Positions 52,258 through 60,893 of a DNA stretch of 64,000 bases are shown here, piece by piece. Position numbers and translations under genes: made by a program. The stretch comes from Candidatus Acidulodesulfobacterium acidiphilum (GTDB lineage: Bacteria > SZUA-79 > Acidulodesulfobacterales > Acidulodesulfobacteraceae). Every line of letters starts with the position of its first letter. The stretch's first letter is position 1. Location: positions 1-64,000 of the forward strand of contig SHMQ01000011.1 in NCBI GenBank assembly GCA_008534395.1, written 5' to 3'. The notes below the pieces were generated by a model, which had not been told where the DNA came from, made no database searches, and saw only the letters and a list, made by a program, of their open reading frames with translations.

Positions 52258-54846
52258 TTATACGTTTATTCCGTTTATCCCATACGGTCCGTTCGGATAT
52301 TTTTCCGCAAGAATATAAAGCCGTTCTTTTAAGGTTTTATCCGGATAAAGCCGTTCTATCCGTCTTTCTAATTCTTCGTCTTCGGACGATTTACAACAAA
52401 GCCAGTATTCAAAAGGGTCGGGGGAATTTCTTATAACCGACGAATCTTTTCCGAATTTTAAAAGATATTCCGAATAATGTCCTTTGACTACCTTAAGATT
52501 TTTTACGGTGTTTATCTCTTTTTCGTTTAGTCCGCATATTTTTAAGTCGTTTTCCGAAACTCCTCCGTCAAGCTGACAAAATATTTTAACCGACGAATTT
52601 TCTATTATGCTTTTACCTACGGCGCCGGCCTTTAACAAATCGCCAGGCTCCTGCGTAATACTCCATACCATAGAACCCCATTTTGCGGATGTTTTGTATA
52701 GATGCATTATCAGCTCCGCAAGTTTAGGGTCTCCCATAAATTCCCAGCATTCATCGTAAAAGAAAAAAACTTTTGCCGATTTGTCGTACATTTTTTTAAA
52801 AGATATATTTTTTATAATAGCAAATACTACTTTTTGCAGGTCTTCATGGCCTTTTAACTTTTGCAGGTCGAATATTACTATTTTATTATCTATATTTATT
52901 CCGTTTTTTCTGTTTATGAGCATTCCGTACGGCGAAGAAATATCCGTCCACTGAAACAGATTTTTCCCCATTTCCATAGCCCTTTGTTTATCTTGAATAT
53001 CCCTGGCTTCGCCGTAATCGAATAAAATGTTGTTTATATCGGATATTATAGGCATATCTTCATAGTCGTCTATATTATCGTAAACCGCCTGCACCGCCCT
53101 CGATATTATGGTTCTGTCGTTGGGCGATAATTTTTTTTCCGGTTCTACCATTAGTCCTATTATACCCGTCAGAAAAACCATAATATCGGGGTCGAAAGCC
53201 TCTTCTCCGTTTATTTCTTTGACGAAGTATTTTTTCGGAGGGAAAGGATTTATGCAGTAAGAGCCGTCGAGGTCTATTTCTATATAATCGCCGTTAAATA
53301 TTTTGCAGAATTTTTTGTAAGTTCCGCCTATGTCAACCCCTACTATATGGTAATCGTCGCCGGATATGTAAAAATTGCTTAAAAATCCGTTAAGCATAAA
53401 ACCTTTTCCGCTTCTCGTTTTGCCGAAAACTATTCCGTGCTTTGAAGGCAGGCGGTTTTCGTAAAGGTCGAGTCTTACCGCTTCCCCTCTGTCGTTTATT
53501 AACGGAATAGCGCATTTTTCCGTCCCCTTAAACCCTTCGTTAAGCGGTATGAAAGGTGCCGCCGCCGTAGAAATAGACGTTTTAAATCTCCTGTTAAAGC
53601 GCGATTGACCGGGTAAAAAAGAAAGATAAAGTTTATGATGCTCCATGTCGTCTATTATTCCTTCCATTCCGTTCAAATTTTTAAAAGATTCAAGGAGTTT
53701 TACCGCCCTTACATTCAGGTCTTCTAAATTTTTAGACTTTATTCGCGCGCATAAAGAAAATTCTACGACTTTCTTTTTAAGTTTTGAAACCGATTCCAAA
53801 AACTCGTCTAACTGTTCGGTAATATTAACCCCTTTATAATCCGTATATCCGCCGTTTACCGCTTCCGTCAAACTTGCTTTTATATTTCTGTCCGTCTGTA
53901 TTTTTTCCATAGTTTTTTCCTGTTCTGGAATATTAAAGGCGACTGCTATATCATAAGGGAAAAAATCATCTTCCGTCACAGACCCGTTTAAGTTTAAAAG
54001 GGGCGTTATACCGAATGAATCTATTTTTGACGGAAGTCTGTGCATGTTTATAAATTTATAATAATATCCGTCTATATAAAAAAAATCTTTTTTGATTTCG
54101 GCATATGAATATACAAGCTGGCTTCTGAACGTCGAACCGTCCATCATATCTTCCCATTTCGGCGCTTTGACTCCGCAGGCAAATCTTAAAGGATTTAATT
54201 CTTCGTAAAAATAGTCCACAAGCTCCTGATTATTCATTTTTTTTAAGCTTAAATCGAGTTTTGAGGATATAAAACCCAGATTGTTTTCGACGTTTCTTAA
54301 TTTTCTTTCTATTATTTTTTTATCGCAGCCGGCGTTTAGTTTTGCGATAGAATTAACGGAAGACTTTAAATCAATTTTGGCAAGCCTGCCTGCAAAACCT
54401 GCAAATATAGAAGTTAAGTTCGTTTTGTCGGTATTTGAACGAAGGCTTAAACCGTTAATTGTGCAAAAAAGGTATATATTAACGTTTTTAATATTTTTAG
54501 ATTCCAGATGCTTTATTTTATTATCTTTTATATATTTAAAATTTACTGGCGGCACGGAAGAGTTTTCGTAGTTAGAAATAAATTTTTCATTTTTGTCGCC
54601 TATTTTGTAAATCCATTGAAGACTGATGTTTTCGTCCATAAGATTGAGCAGAAGATCGTTTACGTAAGCCGTATCGTTAACTATTTTATTTTCGGAAAGA
54701 TAGTAATCGAAGCCTTTTACGGAAAAACCTATTGTAAAAGACCCGTCTACGCCTGCGGCTATACCGTCGTTTACCGACAAAAGATTAACGTATTTATTTA
54801 ATGAACCGGACGGCTCTATTTTTTTTAAAACGGAATTTAACAGCAT
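52258..54846 (-). CDS. VirB4/TraC-type secretion ATPase
   Basis: 862 residues, full length. The N-terminal domain (about 1-440) is followed by a RecA-like ATPase: P-loop IVFGKTRSGKGFML near 475, VGVDIGGTYKKF, and Walker B VFFFYDECWEFM (about 690), with VWSITQEPGDLL. VirB4 powers pilus and channel assembly. The P-loop ends Gly-Lys-Gly instead of Gly-Lys-Ser/Thr, a form more familiar from VirD4/TraG proteins. It follows the virB3-like gene after 10 bases. Confidence 0.92.
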   Translation of the reverse strand: MLLNSVLKKIEPSGSLNKYVNLLSVNDGIAAGVDGSFTIGFSVKGFDYYLSENKIVNDTAYVNDLLLNLMDENISLQWIYKIGDKNEKFISNYENSSVPPVNFKYIKDNKIKHLESKNIKNVNIYLFCTINGLSLRSNTDKTNLTSIFAGFAGRLAKIDLKSSVNSIAKLNAGCDKKIIERKLRNVENNLGFISSKLDLSLKKMNNQELVDYFYEELNPLRFACGVKAPKWEDMMDGSTFRSQLVYSYAEIKKDFFYIDGYYYKFINMHRLPSKIDSFGITPLLNLNGSVTEDDFFPYDIAVAFNIPEQEKTMEKIQTDRNIKASLTEAVNGGYTDYKGVNITEQLDEFLESVSKLKKKVVEFSLCARIKSKNLEDLNVRAVKLLESFKNLNGMEGIIDDMEHHKLYLSFLPGQSRFNRRFKTSISTAAAPFIPLNEGFKGTEKCAIPLINDRGEAVRLDLYENRLPSKHGIVFGKTRSGKGFMLNGFLSNFYISGDDYHIVGVDIGGTYKKFCKIFNGDYIEIDLDGSYCINPFPPKKYFVKEINGEEAFDPDIMVFLTGIIGLMVEPEKKLSPNDRTIISRAVQAVYDNIDDYEDMPIISDINNILFDYGEARDIQDKQRAMEMGKNLFQWTDISSPYGMLINRKNGINIDNKIVIFDLQKLKGHEDLQKVVFAIIKNISFKKMYDKSAKVFFFYDECWEFMGDPKLAELIMHLYKTSAKWGSMVWSITQEPGDLLKAGAVGKSIIENSSVKIFCQLDGGVSENDLKICGLNEKEINTVKNLKVVKGHYSEYLLKFGKDSSVIRNSPDPFEYWLCCKSSEDEELERRIERLYPDKTLKERLYILAEKYPNGPYGINGINV

Positions 54847-54856
54847 AAATTTATTC

Positions 54857-55171
54857 TTATTTCTCCTTTTCAGAATTTAAAACGTACAGCTCTTTTTTTG
54901 CGAATATAAAAGATAAAAGCGAATTCGTATAAAAATCCGGTTTATTTTTCTTATACTTTTTTATAAATATTAATGTTGCGGTATCCGACAATATCGCTAT
55001 AATAATAGCTTTTTTAAATATTAATATAGAAGCCGTAGTCAAAAAAATAAAAAATGCCCAGTCGTAAATTTCAAGCCCGAATCTCGTTATTTTTCCGTGT
55101 ATTTCGCTGTATATTTTAAATTCGGTATATCCTTGCGCATTTATTGCTTTGTTCTGTTTTTTTTGAGTCAT
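54857..55171 (-). CDS. VirB3/TraL-like small inner-membrane protein
   Basis: 104 residues with two close hydrophobic stretches (about 36-56 and 58-72) in the first two thirds, RFGLEIYDWAFFIFL at the start of the first, and a basic C-terminal tail. Size, topology and position directly before the virB4 gene fit VirB3/TraL, an inner-membrane subunit that works with VirB4. Sequence alone is too short for a firm family call. Confidence 0.68.
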   Translation of the reverse strand: MTQKKQNKAINAQGYTEFKIYSEIHGKITRFGLEIYDWAFFIFLTTASILIFKKAIIIAILSDTATLIFIKKYKKNKPDFYTNSLLSFIFAKKELYVLNSEKEK

Positions 55172-55227
55172 TTTTTATTTTATTTATATATATGTATTGT
55201 TATAATTATTTTTATTTATGCAGCATT

Positions 55228-55773
55228 TTAAGGCTGTCCTATCGTCGTTGCGCCGTTACCGGCTCCAATATTCATACCGGCGGCAGCGCCTCCCGCATTC
55301 TGGACTATTCCGAGTATTGCCCCTGTTATAGTCGGAGCAAGCATAACGCCTGTTCCTGCCGCCGCAGTTATAAACGCTTTTCTTGCGGCATCCGGTTTGT
55401 GCTGTTTTATATCGTAAAAGCCTTTAACGAGTCCTATGGTAAGAGTAGCGGGAGCAAGCCTGTAGCATATCCACGTCGTAGCTTCGTTTAAAATGCCGGA
55501 AGCGCCTATACCGAGCGAACCCTGATTTAAGTTTATCATAGCGGAAGCGCATGAAGCGACGGAGATAATACTTCCGAAAGCAAAAACAGATAATAAAACC
55601 TTGCCGTAAGATACATTAGTTGCCTTATTTTTTTTAGTTTCGGACTGAATTTTTGCGGCGATATTTACAGAAACGTTAAAATAAAAATTTTTAAACCTTT
55701 CAATCTTTTTAAATGTTTTAAGCGGATTAAAATAGTTAAAGTAAACGGCGTTTTCTAATTTTCTTGCGGACAT
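55228..55773 (-). CDS. VirB2/TrbC-like pilin precursor
   Basis: 181 residues. A strong ribosome-binding site (AAGGAGGG) precedes the ATG. A long basic leader (1-58) runs into a hydrophobic signal (VLLSVFAFGSIISVASCASA); a mature region of small residues with hydrophobic segments (about 98-115, 133-158) and a Gly/Ala-rich end follow. A leader plus two hydrophobic helices rich in Ala/Gly is the VirB2/TrbC pilin pattern. First gene of the 13-gene locus, directly before the virB3-like gene. The leader is longer than in typical VirB2. Confidence 0.62.
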   Translation of the reverse strand: MSARKLENAVYFNYFNPLKTFKKIERFKNFYFNVSVNIAAKIQSETKKNKATNVSYGKVLLSVFAFGSIISVASCASAMINLNQGSLGIGASGILNEATTWICYRLAPATLTIGLVKGFYDIKQHKPDAARKAFITAAAGTGVMLAPTITGAILGIVQNAGGAAAGMNIGAGNGATTIGQP

Positions 55774-56003
55774 TTCTGCGTCCCTCCTTAAACTTAACGA
55801 TTAAATTAATTTAATATCAATATTAAAAACTGATATAATTGAGATAATATTATTTAATCATTTTAATGTTTCAGGATTATGACGAAAATGTTAAAAATAT
55901 GTTAATTTTTTGTTACATTTACGTTACAAAATTCCGCAAATAAGGAAGGAAACGGCAATAGCGGGAAAAGGATATAATTGATTCTGCCCACGTCAAAAAA
56001 ATA

Positions 56004-56504
56004 TTAGAATTTTTCGAAATCCTTAATAGCTTTTCTAAGGTATTCTGGAATACGCTTAGGTTTAAAATCTACGTTGTCGACGCAGACTAAGACCGTATAT
56101 CCGGAGGCGATCTCGGTATGTATTGAAGGCAGAGTTTGTTTAAGTTTCGAGGTCATAGGGTATCCGCCGTCTTTCGGCGGATTTTCCGTCTTATTTTCTC
56201 TTACTATTTTATAAATAAAGTTAAAACTAGAATTTTTTATATATTCTATTTTTGTATATATCTTTAAATCGTCGTCGTATTTCGCAGGATTAAAATATTT
56301 ACAGTTGGATTCGGCTACAACGAAGTAAAAGCCTTCTTTTTCTATGTCGGTATATTTGTAGCCTATGTTTTTAAGATACTCCGTTCTTGCCACTTCGAAA
56401 AATACGAAATATTTACCGTAGTAAACGACGGACATAGCATCCGTTTCTTCGTATCTGACCTTTAGTTTTGTGTAAAATTTAAATTCTTCCGTTTTATCCT
56501 TCAA
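56004..56504 (-). CDS. acyl-CoA thioesterase, YbgC/4HBT hotdog family
   Basis: 166 residues. The hotdog fold signature RYEETDAMSVVYYGKYFVFF contains the expected catalytic Asp in TDAMSVVYYG, and ARTEYLKNIG and YFNPAKYDDDLKI follow. It hydrolyses acyl-CoA thioesters, in some bacteria linked to the Tol-Pal system; no tol genes are near. A roughly 20-residue insert (PPKDGGYPMTSKLKQTLP) breaks the last strands. It overlaps the upstream receiver gene by 11 bases. The 230 bases between it and the pilin gene are AT-rich and show nothing I can name. Confidence 0.85.
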   Translation of the reverse strand: MKDKTEEFKFYTKLKVRYEETDAMSVVYYGKYFVFFEVARTEYLKNIGYKYTDIEKEGFYFVVAESNCKYFNPAKYDDDLKIYTKIEYIKNSSFNFIYKIVRENKTENPPKDGGYPMTSKLKQTLPSIHTEIASGYTVLVCVDNVDFKPKRIPEYLRKAIKDFEKF

Positions 56505-56871
56505 TTTTTAAATATTCCCTTATTTTTTCGTAAAGTATGTTTTTATCTATAGGTTTTGCGATAAAATCGTTAAACCCAAGAGATATCAGATGTTCTTTAT
56601 TGCCTGCCATGGCGTGAGCCGTAACCGCAATAACGGGAATATTTTTGTATGCTTCATTGCATTTCAACCTTTTAAAAACTTCTATTCCGTCTATCCCTGG
56701 AAGTCCTATATCGAGAAGAATTAAAGCAATATCGGGATTTTCATCCGTTTTTTTAAGCGCTTCGTAACCGTCTTCAGCCGTTACTATATCTAAATCGAAC
56801 GGCTCCAGCATTGCCGTAATTAAATCAAGATTTATAGCATTATCTTCTACTATAAGAATTTTATGGCGCAT
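56494..56871 (-). CDS. single-domain response regulator (CheY-like)
   Basis: 125 residues, a bare receiver domain. Acidic pair in ILIVEDNAIN, phosphoacceptor Asp in LILLDIGLPGIDG, Thr in AVTAHAMAG and Lys in FIAKPIDK. No output domain. It lies 78 bases downstream of the hybrid kinase and is likely its phosphorelay partner or output. Confidence 0.93.
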   Translation of the reverse strand: MRHKILIVEDNAINLDLITAMLEPFDLDIVTAEDGYEALKKTDENPDIALILLDIGLPGIDGIEVFKRLKCNEAYKNIPVIAVTAHAMAGNKEHLISLGFNDFIAKPIDKNILYEKIREYLKIEG

Positions 56872-56949
56872 ATTATATAATTAATTTAATTTAATAATGC
56901 AACGTATCAATAATTAATATTAATTTATTTCTTTATTTTTTTTAATTAT

Positions 56950-59886
56950 TCAGTTTACTTCCGCTACGGCATTTCCTCCCGAACTCTTAATATCGCAAAG
57001 CTTGTTGTATATTTTAGAAACAAGCTCTTCCGGAGTCTCTCCGTCTTTTGGGAACGAAGCGACTATAAAAGAAGCCGTTAATTTTTTCGAGTTCAACTCT
57101 TCTTCTTTATAAAAAGGATAATCCCTTATAACGGAACAGAACCTGTTTGCGACGAATACGGCCGCATCTTTTAATGTATTATTTAATATTATTGCAAACT
57201 CGTCATAGCCGAATCTTACTATCACATCTGAGCCTCTAAGCATTTTCTTTAACATTTCCGATATTTTTTTAAGCGCTATATCGGAATGAAAATTTCCTAC
57301 TAAATCACAGTATTCTTTAAAATTATCTATATCTAAAAATATTACGCTGAAAACTATATTGTATCTTTTTGCCCTGTTAATTTCCTGAGCCAATCTTATA
57401 TTAAAATAATTATGGTCTAAAAGACCGGTAATTTCATCGAATAAACCTGCTTTTTGGGGATAGATAAGCTCCAATTCCCTTATAGAGCGGCTTAATTCTT
57501 CGGCGGAAAAAGATTTTTTGCCTATTATTCTTTCAATATTGCCGGAAAGTTTAAGCCTTTCTTCCACCGTCAAATCTTTGGACGTTATAATGAATATAGG
57601 TATTTGAGCAGATATAGGATGTTTTTTTATGTTTTCGGCTACTTCGAATCCGTCTATGTCCTGCATTATCAAATCTAGCAGTATCAAATCGGGTTTAAGC
57701 TCTATTGACATTTTAAGGCCTTCTTCGCCGTTGTATGCATGGACGAGATTAAAACCTTCATCCGCCAAAATTTTTCCTATCATTTTATGAACTATCGGGT
57801 CATCGTCGACAAGCAGAATATTAACCTGTCTTTTTTTTCTTTTAGAGGTCAATGTAAACTGCGAAAGAGTATGAATAAGCGATTCTTTTTCTATAGGTTT
57901 TATAAGATAATCCGTAGCGCCTAGCGCAAATCCCAAGTCTTTATTGTCTATTATGCTCGTTATAATTACCGGTATGTTTTTTGTGTCTTTGTCGGTTTTT
58001 AATTCGTTTAAAACGTCCCATCCGTCCTTTTTCGGCAGCATAATATCTAATAGAATAGCGAAAGGCTTTAAACTTTTCGCCTTTTCGACGGCTTCTATTC
58101 CGTCGTATGCATGGGCAACCGAATATCCCGAGTTTACCAAGTTTATAGTTAAAATTTCAGAGGTAGGGCGGTCGTCTTCTGAAACAAGCACTAAAGGTTT
58201 ATTTCTTTTGGCGTTGTTGTTCCAGAAAAAAGTTTTTGCATCTACCGTTATTAAAGTTTTTTCGGTTTCTTCGACGCTCATTGCGGCAGCTTTTTCGGCT
58301 TCAAGAGGATTTGGCAGGATAAAAGTAAAATCGGTTAAACCGTTTTCGACCGATTCAAAGTTTATATGCCCTCCGTGCAGTTCTATTATTTTTTTCGTCA
58401 AAGCAAGTCCGAGGCCCGTTCCTTCATACTGCCTAGAGTAATTATTATCCGCCTGAGTAAATTCTTCGAATATTTTATTTTTAAAATTATCGTCTATGCC
58501 TATTCCGCTGTTTATAACGTCTATCTGTATGTATTCAAACAATTTATCGCGAGATGTTTCCGGTTTAATATTTACGGCGGGAGAAACATTTTTGCACACT
58601 ACTTTAACTTCGGTATTTTCAAAAGAAAATTTTATGGCGTTGCTTAAAAGATTATATATCACCTGTTTAAATTTAATTCTATCGGAATACAGTTTGTAAT
58701 CTTGGGAACATTCATAATCGACGGTTATCGTAAGATTCTTTTTTCCGGCAAGCGATTTTAAAACGACGATAGCTTCGTCTATAGCTTCCTTAATAGAAAA
58801 AACGGAGTATTCAAGAGTGAACATGCCTGCTTCTATTTTAGATATGTCGAGAATATTGTTTATAAGCTGGAGCAGATGTTTGCCCGATACTAATATGTTA
58901 TTGGTATATTTTTTATGCTTTTCGCTTAAATCCGCCGAATCTTTAAGAAGATCTGAATAGCCTATAATTGCATTAAGCGGCGTCCTTAATTCGTGAGACA
59001 TATTTGCGATAAATTTAGATTTTAACTCATTTGACTTTCTAAGTTCCTTGTTGCTTTCTTCAAACTGTTTCGTTCTTTCTATAACCTTATTTTCAAGATT
59101 TTCGTTCAGCTCCTTCAGCCTTTTTTCCTGCAATTTTATGTCCGTAATATCTTTAGAAATGCCGATAGTTCCTATTATATCTCCATTCTTATCCATAATG
59201 CGTGATATCGTAAGAGATATATTGACCGTACTTCCGTCCTTTTTTCTAAGCAGCGTTTCGTAATTTGCTACGAATTTATCTTTTTTAAGCTTTTCTAAAA
59301 TATCGTCTCTTTCTTCGGGATTTATATAAAATTCGGATGCGCGCTTTCCTATAACTTCTTTCTGGGAATAACCGAGCATATTTTCGCCGCCCTTATTAAA
59401 TTCGGTAATTATACCGCGGCGGTCGGTGACCATAATCATATCGAAAGAATCGTCTAAGATATTTTTAAAGTATGCCTTCTGCTCTCTTAACTGCTTAATA
59501 ATGCTTTCTTTATCGATATGATTTTTGTGCCTGTCGTAAAGCAGGTCGTAAATAAGTTTGGAACTGACGGAATTAATAATCTCTATTCCGTGGTCGTGAA
59601 GCAACGCAAGCTCGGCAAGTTCTAATTCAGGTTCTCCGGTCAGATTAAATATTATATTAAAATTTATATTAGAGTCGTTAACTTCCTTAATCGTTTTAAA
59701 GCATTTTATTCCGGATTCTTTTGCATAGACGGCGCCTTCTTTGTCTAAATTTCTGGCGGTTAACGCGGCTATCTCGACGTTTTTATCGTCTCGAAGCATT
59801 TCAATCATAGTCTTAGCGGCTTTGCCGCCGCCGTATATCAGAATTTTTGCCATGACACCGTTCATAAAATTATTCAGTTTCTTCAA
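56950..59886 (-). CDS. hybrid sensor histidine kinase with Rossmann-like N-terminus, two receivers and variant GGDEF
   Basis: Up to 978 residues. Domains in order: a Rossmann-like dinucleotide-binding region (ILIYGGGKAAKTMIEML, about 14-120), PAS (about 145-260), HisKA with H-box NMSHELRTPLNA (about 297), HATPase (about 395-530; GTGLGLALTKKI), receiver 1 (about 565-680; ILLDIMLPKKDG), receiver 2 (about 690-805; LILLDLIMQDIDG) and GGDEF-like (about 815-975) with RFGYDEF. GYDEF replaces GGDEF, so cyclase activity is uncertain. No membrane segments, so a cytoplasmic sensor. The start is open: TTG at 59886 with AAGGAG 13 bases upstream, or ATGs at 59865 and 59853. Confidence 0.9.
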   Translation of the reverse strand: MKKLNNFMNGVMAKILIYGGGKAAKTMIEMLRDDKNVEIAALTARNLDKEGAVYAKESGIKCFKTIKEVNDSNINFNIIFNLTGEPELELAELALLHDHGIEIINSVSSKLIYDLLYDRHKNHIDKESIIKQLREQKAYFKNILDDSFDMIMVTDRRGIITEFNKGGENMLGYSQKEVIGKRASEFYINPEERDDILEKLKKDKFVANYETLLRKKDGSTVNISLTISRIMDKNGDIIGTIGISKDITDIKLQEKRLKELNENLENKVIERTKQFEESNKELRKSNELKSKFIANMSHELRTPLNAIIGYSDLLKDSADLSEKHKKYTNNILVSGKHLLQLINNILDISKIEAGMFTLEYSVFSIKEAIDEAIVVLKSLAGKKNLTITVDYECSQDYKLYSDRIKFKQVIYNLLSNAIKFSFENTEVKVVCKNVSPAVNIKPETSRDKLFEYIQIDVINSGIGIDDNFKNKIFEEFTQADNNYSRQYEGTGLGLALTKKIIELHGGHINFESVENGLTDFTFILPNPLEAEKAAAMSVEETEKTLITVDAKTFFWNNNAKRNKPLVLVSEDDRPTSEILTINLVNSGYSVAHAYDGIEAVEKAKSLKPFAILLDIMLPKKDGWDVLNELKTDKDTKNIPVIITSIIDNKDLGFALGATDYLIKPIEKESLIHTLSQFTLTSKRKKRQVNILLVDDDPIVHKMIGKILADEGFNLVHAYNGEEGLKMSIELKPDLILLDLIMQDIDGFEVAENIKKHPISAQIPIFIITSKDLTVEERLKLSGNIERIIGKKSFSAEELSRSIRELELIYPQKAGLFDEITGLLDHNYFNIRLAQEINRAKRYNIVFSVIFLDIDNFKEYCDLVGNFHSDIALKKISEMLKKMLRGSDVIVRFGYDEFAIILNNTLKDAAVFVANRFCSVIRDYPFYKEEELNSKKLTASFIVASFPKDGETPEELVSKIYNKLCDIKSSGGNAVAEVN

Positions 59887-59962
59887 GCTAAACTTATTTC
59901 TCCTTGATAGTTAAGTAATAAATATCTATTTATACGCAACGATAATAAATTATAAATTTGAA

Positions 59963-60367
59963 TTATAAAGACCGGCTGTTAAGCAGAAGGCTTATTTTGT
60001 CTCTGAGCAGTTCGTTTCTTATAGGCTTATCGACGTAATCGGTAGCTCCGTCTTCAAAACTTTTTTTTACGGTTTCTTTATCGTTAAGAGCGCTTATCAT
60101 TAAAATGGGAACTTTGTCGTAAACTTTTCTGATAGTCCTGAGAACGTCGAGACCGTTTATTTTCGGAAGCATTATATCGATAATAATAAGGTCGAAAATA
60201 TTTCCTTCGGTAATTTTATCCAATGCGTCCCTGTCGTTTTCTGCTATAGTTACGTCGGCGTCAAAAGACGATTGTATAATAATTCGCACAAGTTCCGAAT
60301 GCATCCTGTTGTCTTCTACCAGAAGAATTTTTTTTCTGGGAGTAATTCTGTTCGCTAAATTTATCAT
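59963..60367 (-). CDS. single-domain response regulator
   Basis: 134 residues. Receiver domain with ILLVEDNRMH, phosphoacceptor Asp in LIIIDIMLPKING, MISALND and YVDKPIRNE. No output domain. It sits 76 bases upstream of the hybrid kinase gene on the same strand, so the two receivers (this one and the one at 56494) flank the kinase in one probable transcript. Confidence 0.92.
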   Translation of the reverse strand: MINLANRITPRKKILLVEDNRMHSELVRIIIQSSFDADVTIAENDRDALDKITEGNIFDLIIIDIMLPKINGLDVLRTIRKVYDKVPILMISALNDKETVKKSFEDGATDYVDKPIRNELLRDKISLLLNSRSL

Positions 60368-60440
60368 GGCATTATCCTTAATAAATAACAGCCGTTAGAT
60401 TAATTTTGATATATTATGTAATACCGCTATTTTAATATTA

Positions 60441-60803
60441 TTACTTATTCTTCCTTTTTTCAAGTTCTTCCTGTTTAGTTTTGCAGGCAATGCATAAAGT
60501 AGCTTCCGGCCTGTATTCCAATCTTTTTTCGGAAATTTCTCCGCCGCATTCGTCGCATATTCCGTAAGTACCGTTTTCTATTCTGGACAGCGCTTCCTGT
60601 ATTTTAGGAATTAGTTTCCTTTCTCTGTCGCGTATCCTTAGTTCGAAATTTCTGTCGGATTCTAAAGTCGCCCTGTCGTTAGGGTCTGGAAAATTATCGT
60701 CTTCTTTCGTCATGCTGTCGACGGTTTTAAGAGCATCGTCGAGCAAAGACTCTAATTTTTTGTTTAAAATATTTTTAAAATGTAAAAGCTTTTCTTCCGT
60801 CAC
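60441..60803 (-). CDS. DksA/TraR-family zinc-finger protein
   Basis: 120 residues. An N-terminal coiled coil (about 1-75) is followed by the DksA-type zinc finger YGICDECGGEIS with the second Cys pair in CIACKTKQE. DksA-like proteins enter the RNA polymerase secondary channel and modify the response to ppGpp. The coiled-coil tip has DPNDRA in place of the DxxDxA of true DksA, close enough that activity is plausible. The start is GTG at 60803. Confidence 0.88.
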   Translation of the reverse strand: MTEEKLLHFKNILNKKLESLLDDALKTVDSMTKEDDNFPDPNDRATLESDRNFELRIRDRERKLIPKIQEALSRIENGTYGICDECGGEISEKRLEYRPEATLCIACKTKQEELEKRKNK

Positions 60804-60893
60804 GGAAATTATGCCCCCGCCTTTTTATAATATAATTTGTTGTTTATTTATAAAAATTATAACATAATTTTAATTTTAAAAAAATATATATAT

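Noticed and set aside
57944-58441. 165-residue open frame on the + strand
   Set aside because: Antisense to the receiver and kinase domains of the hybrid kinase; no motif of its own.
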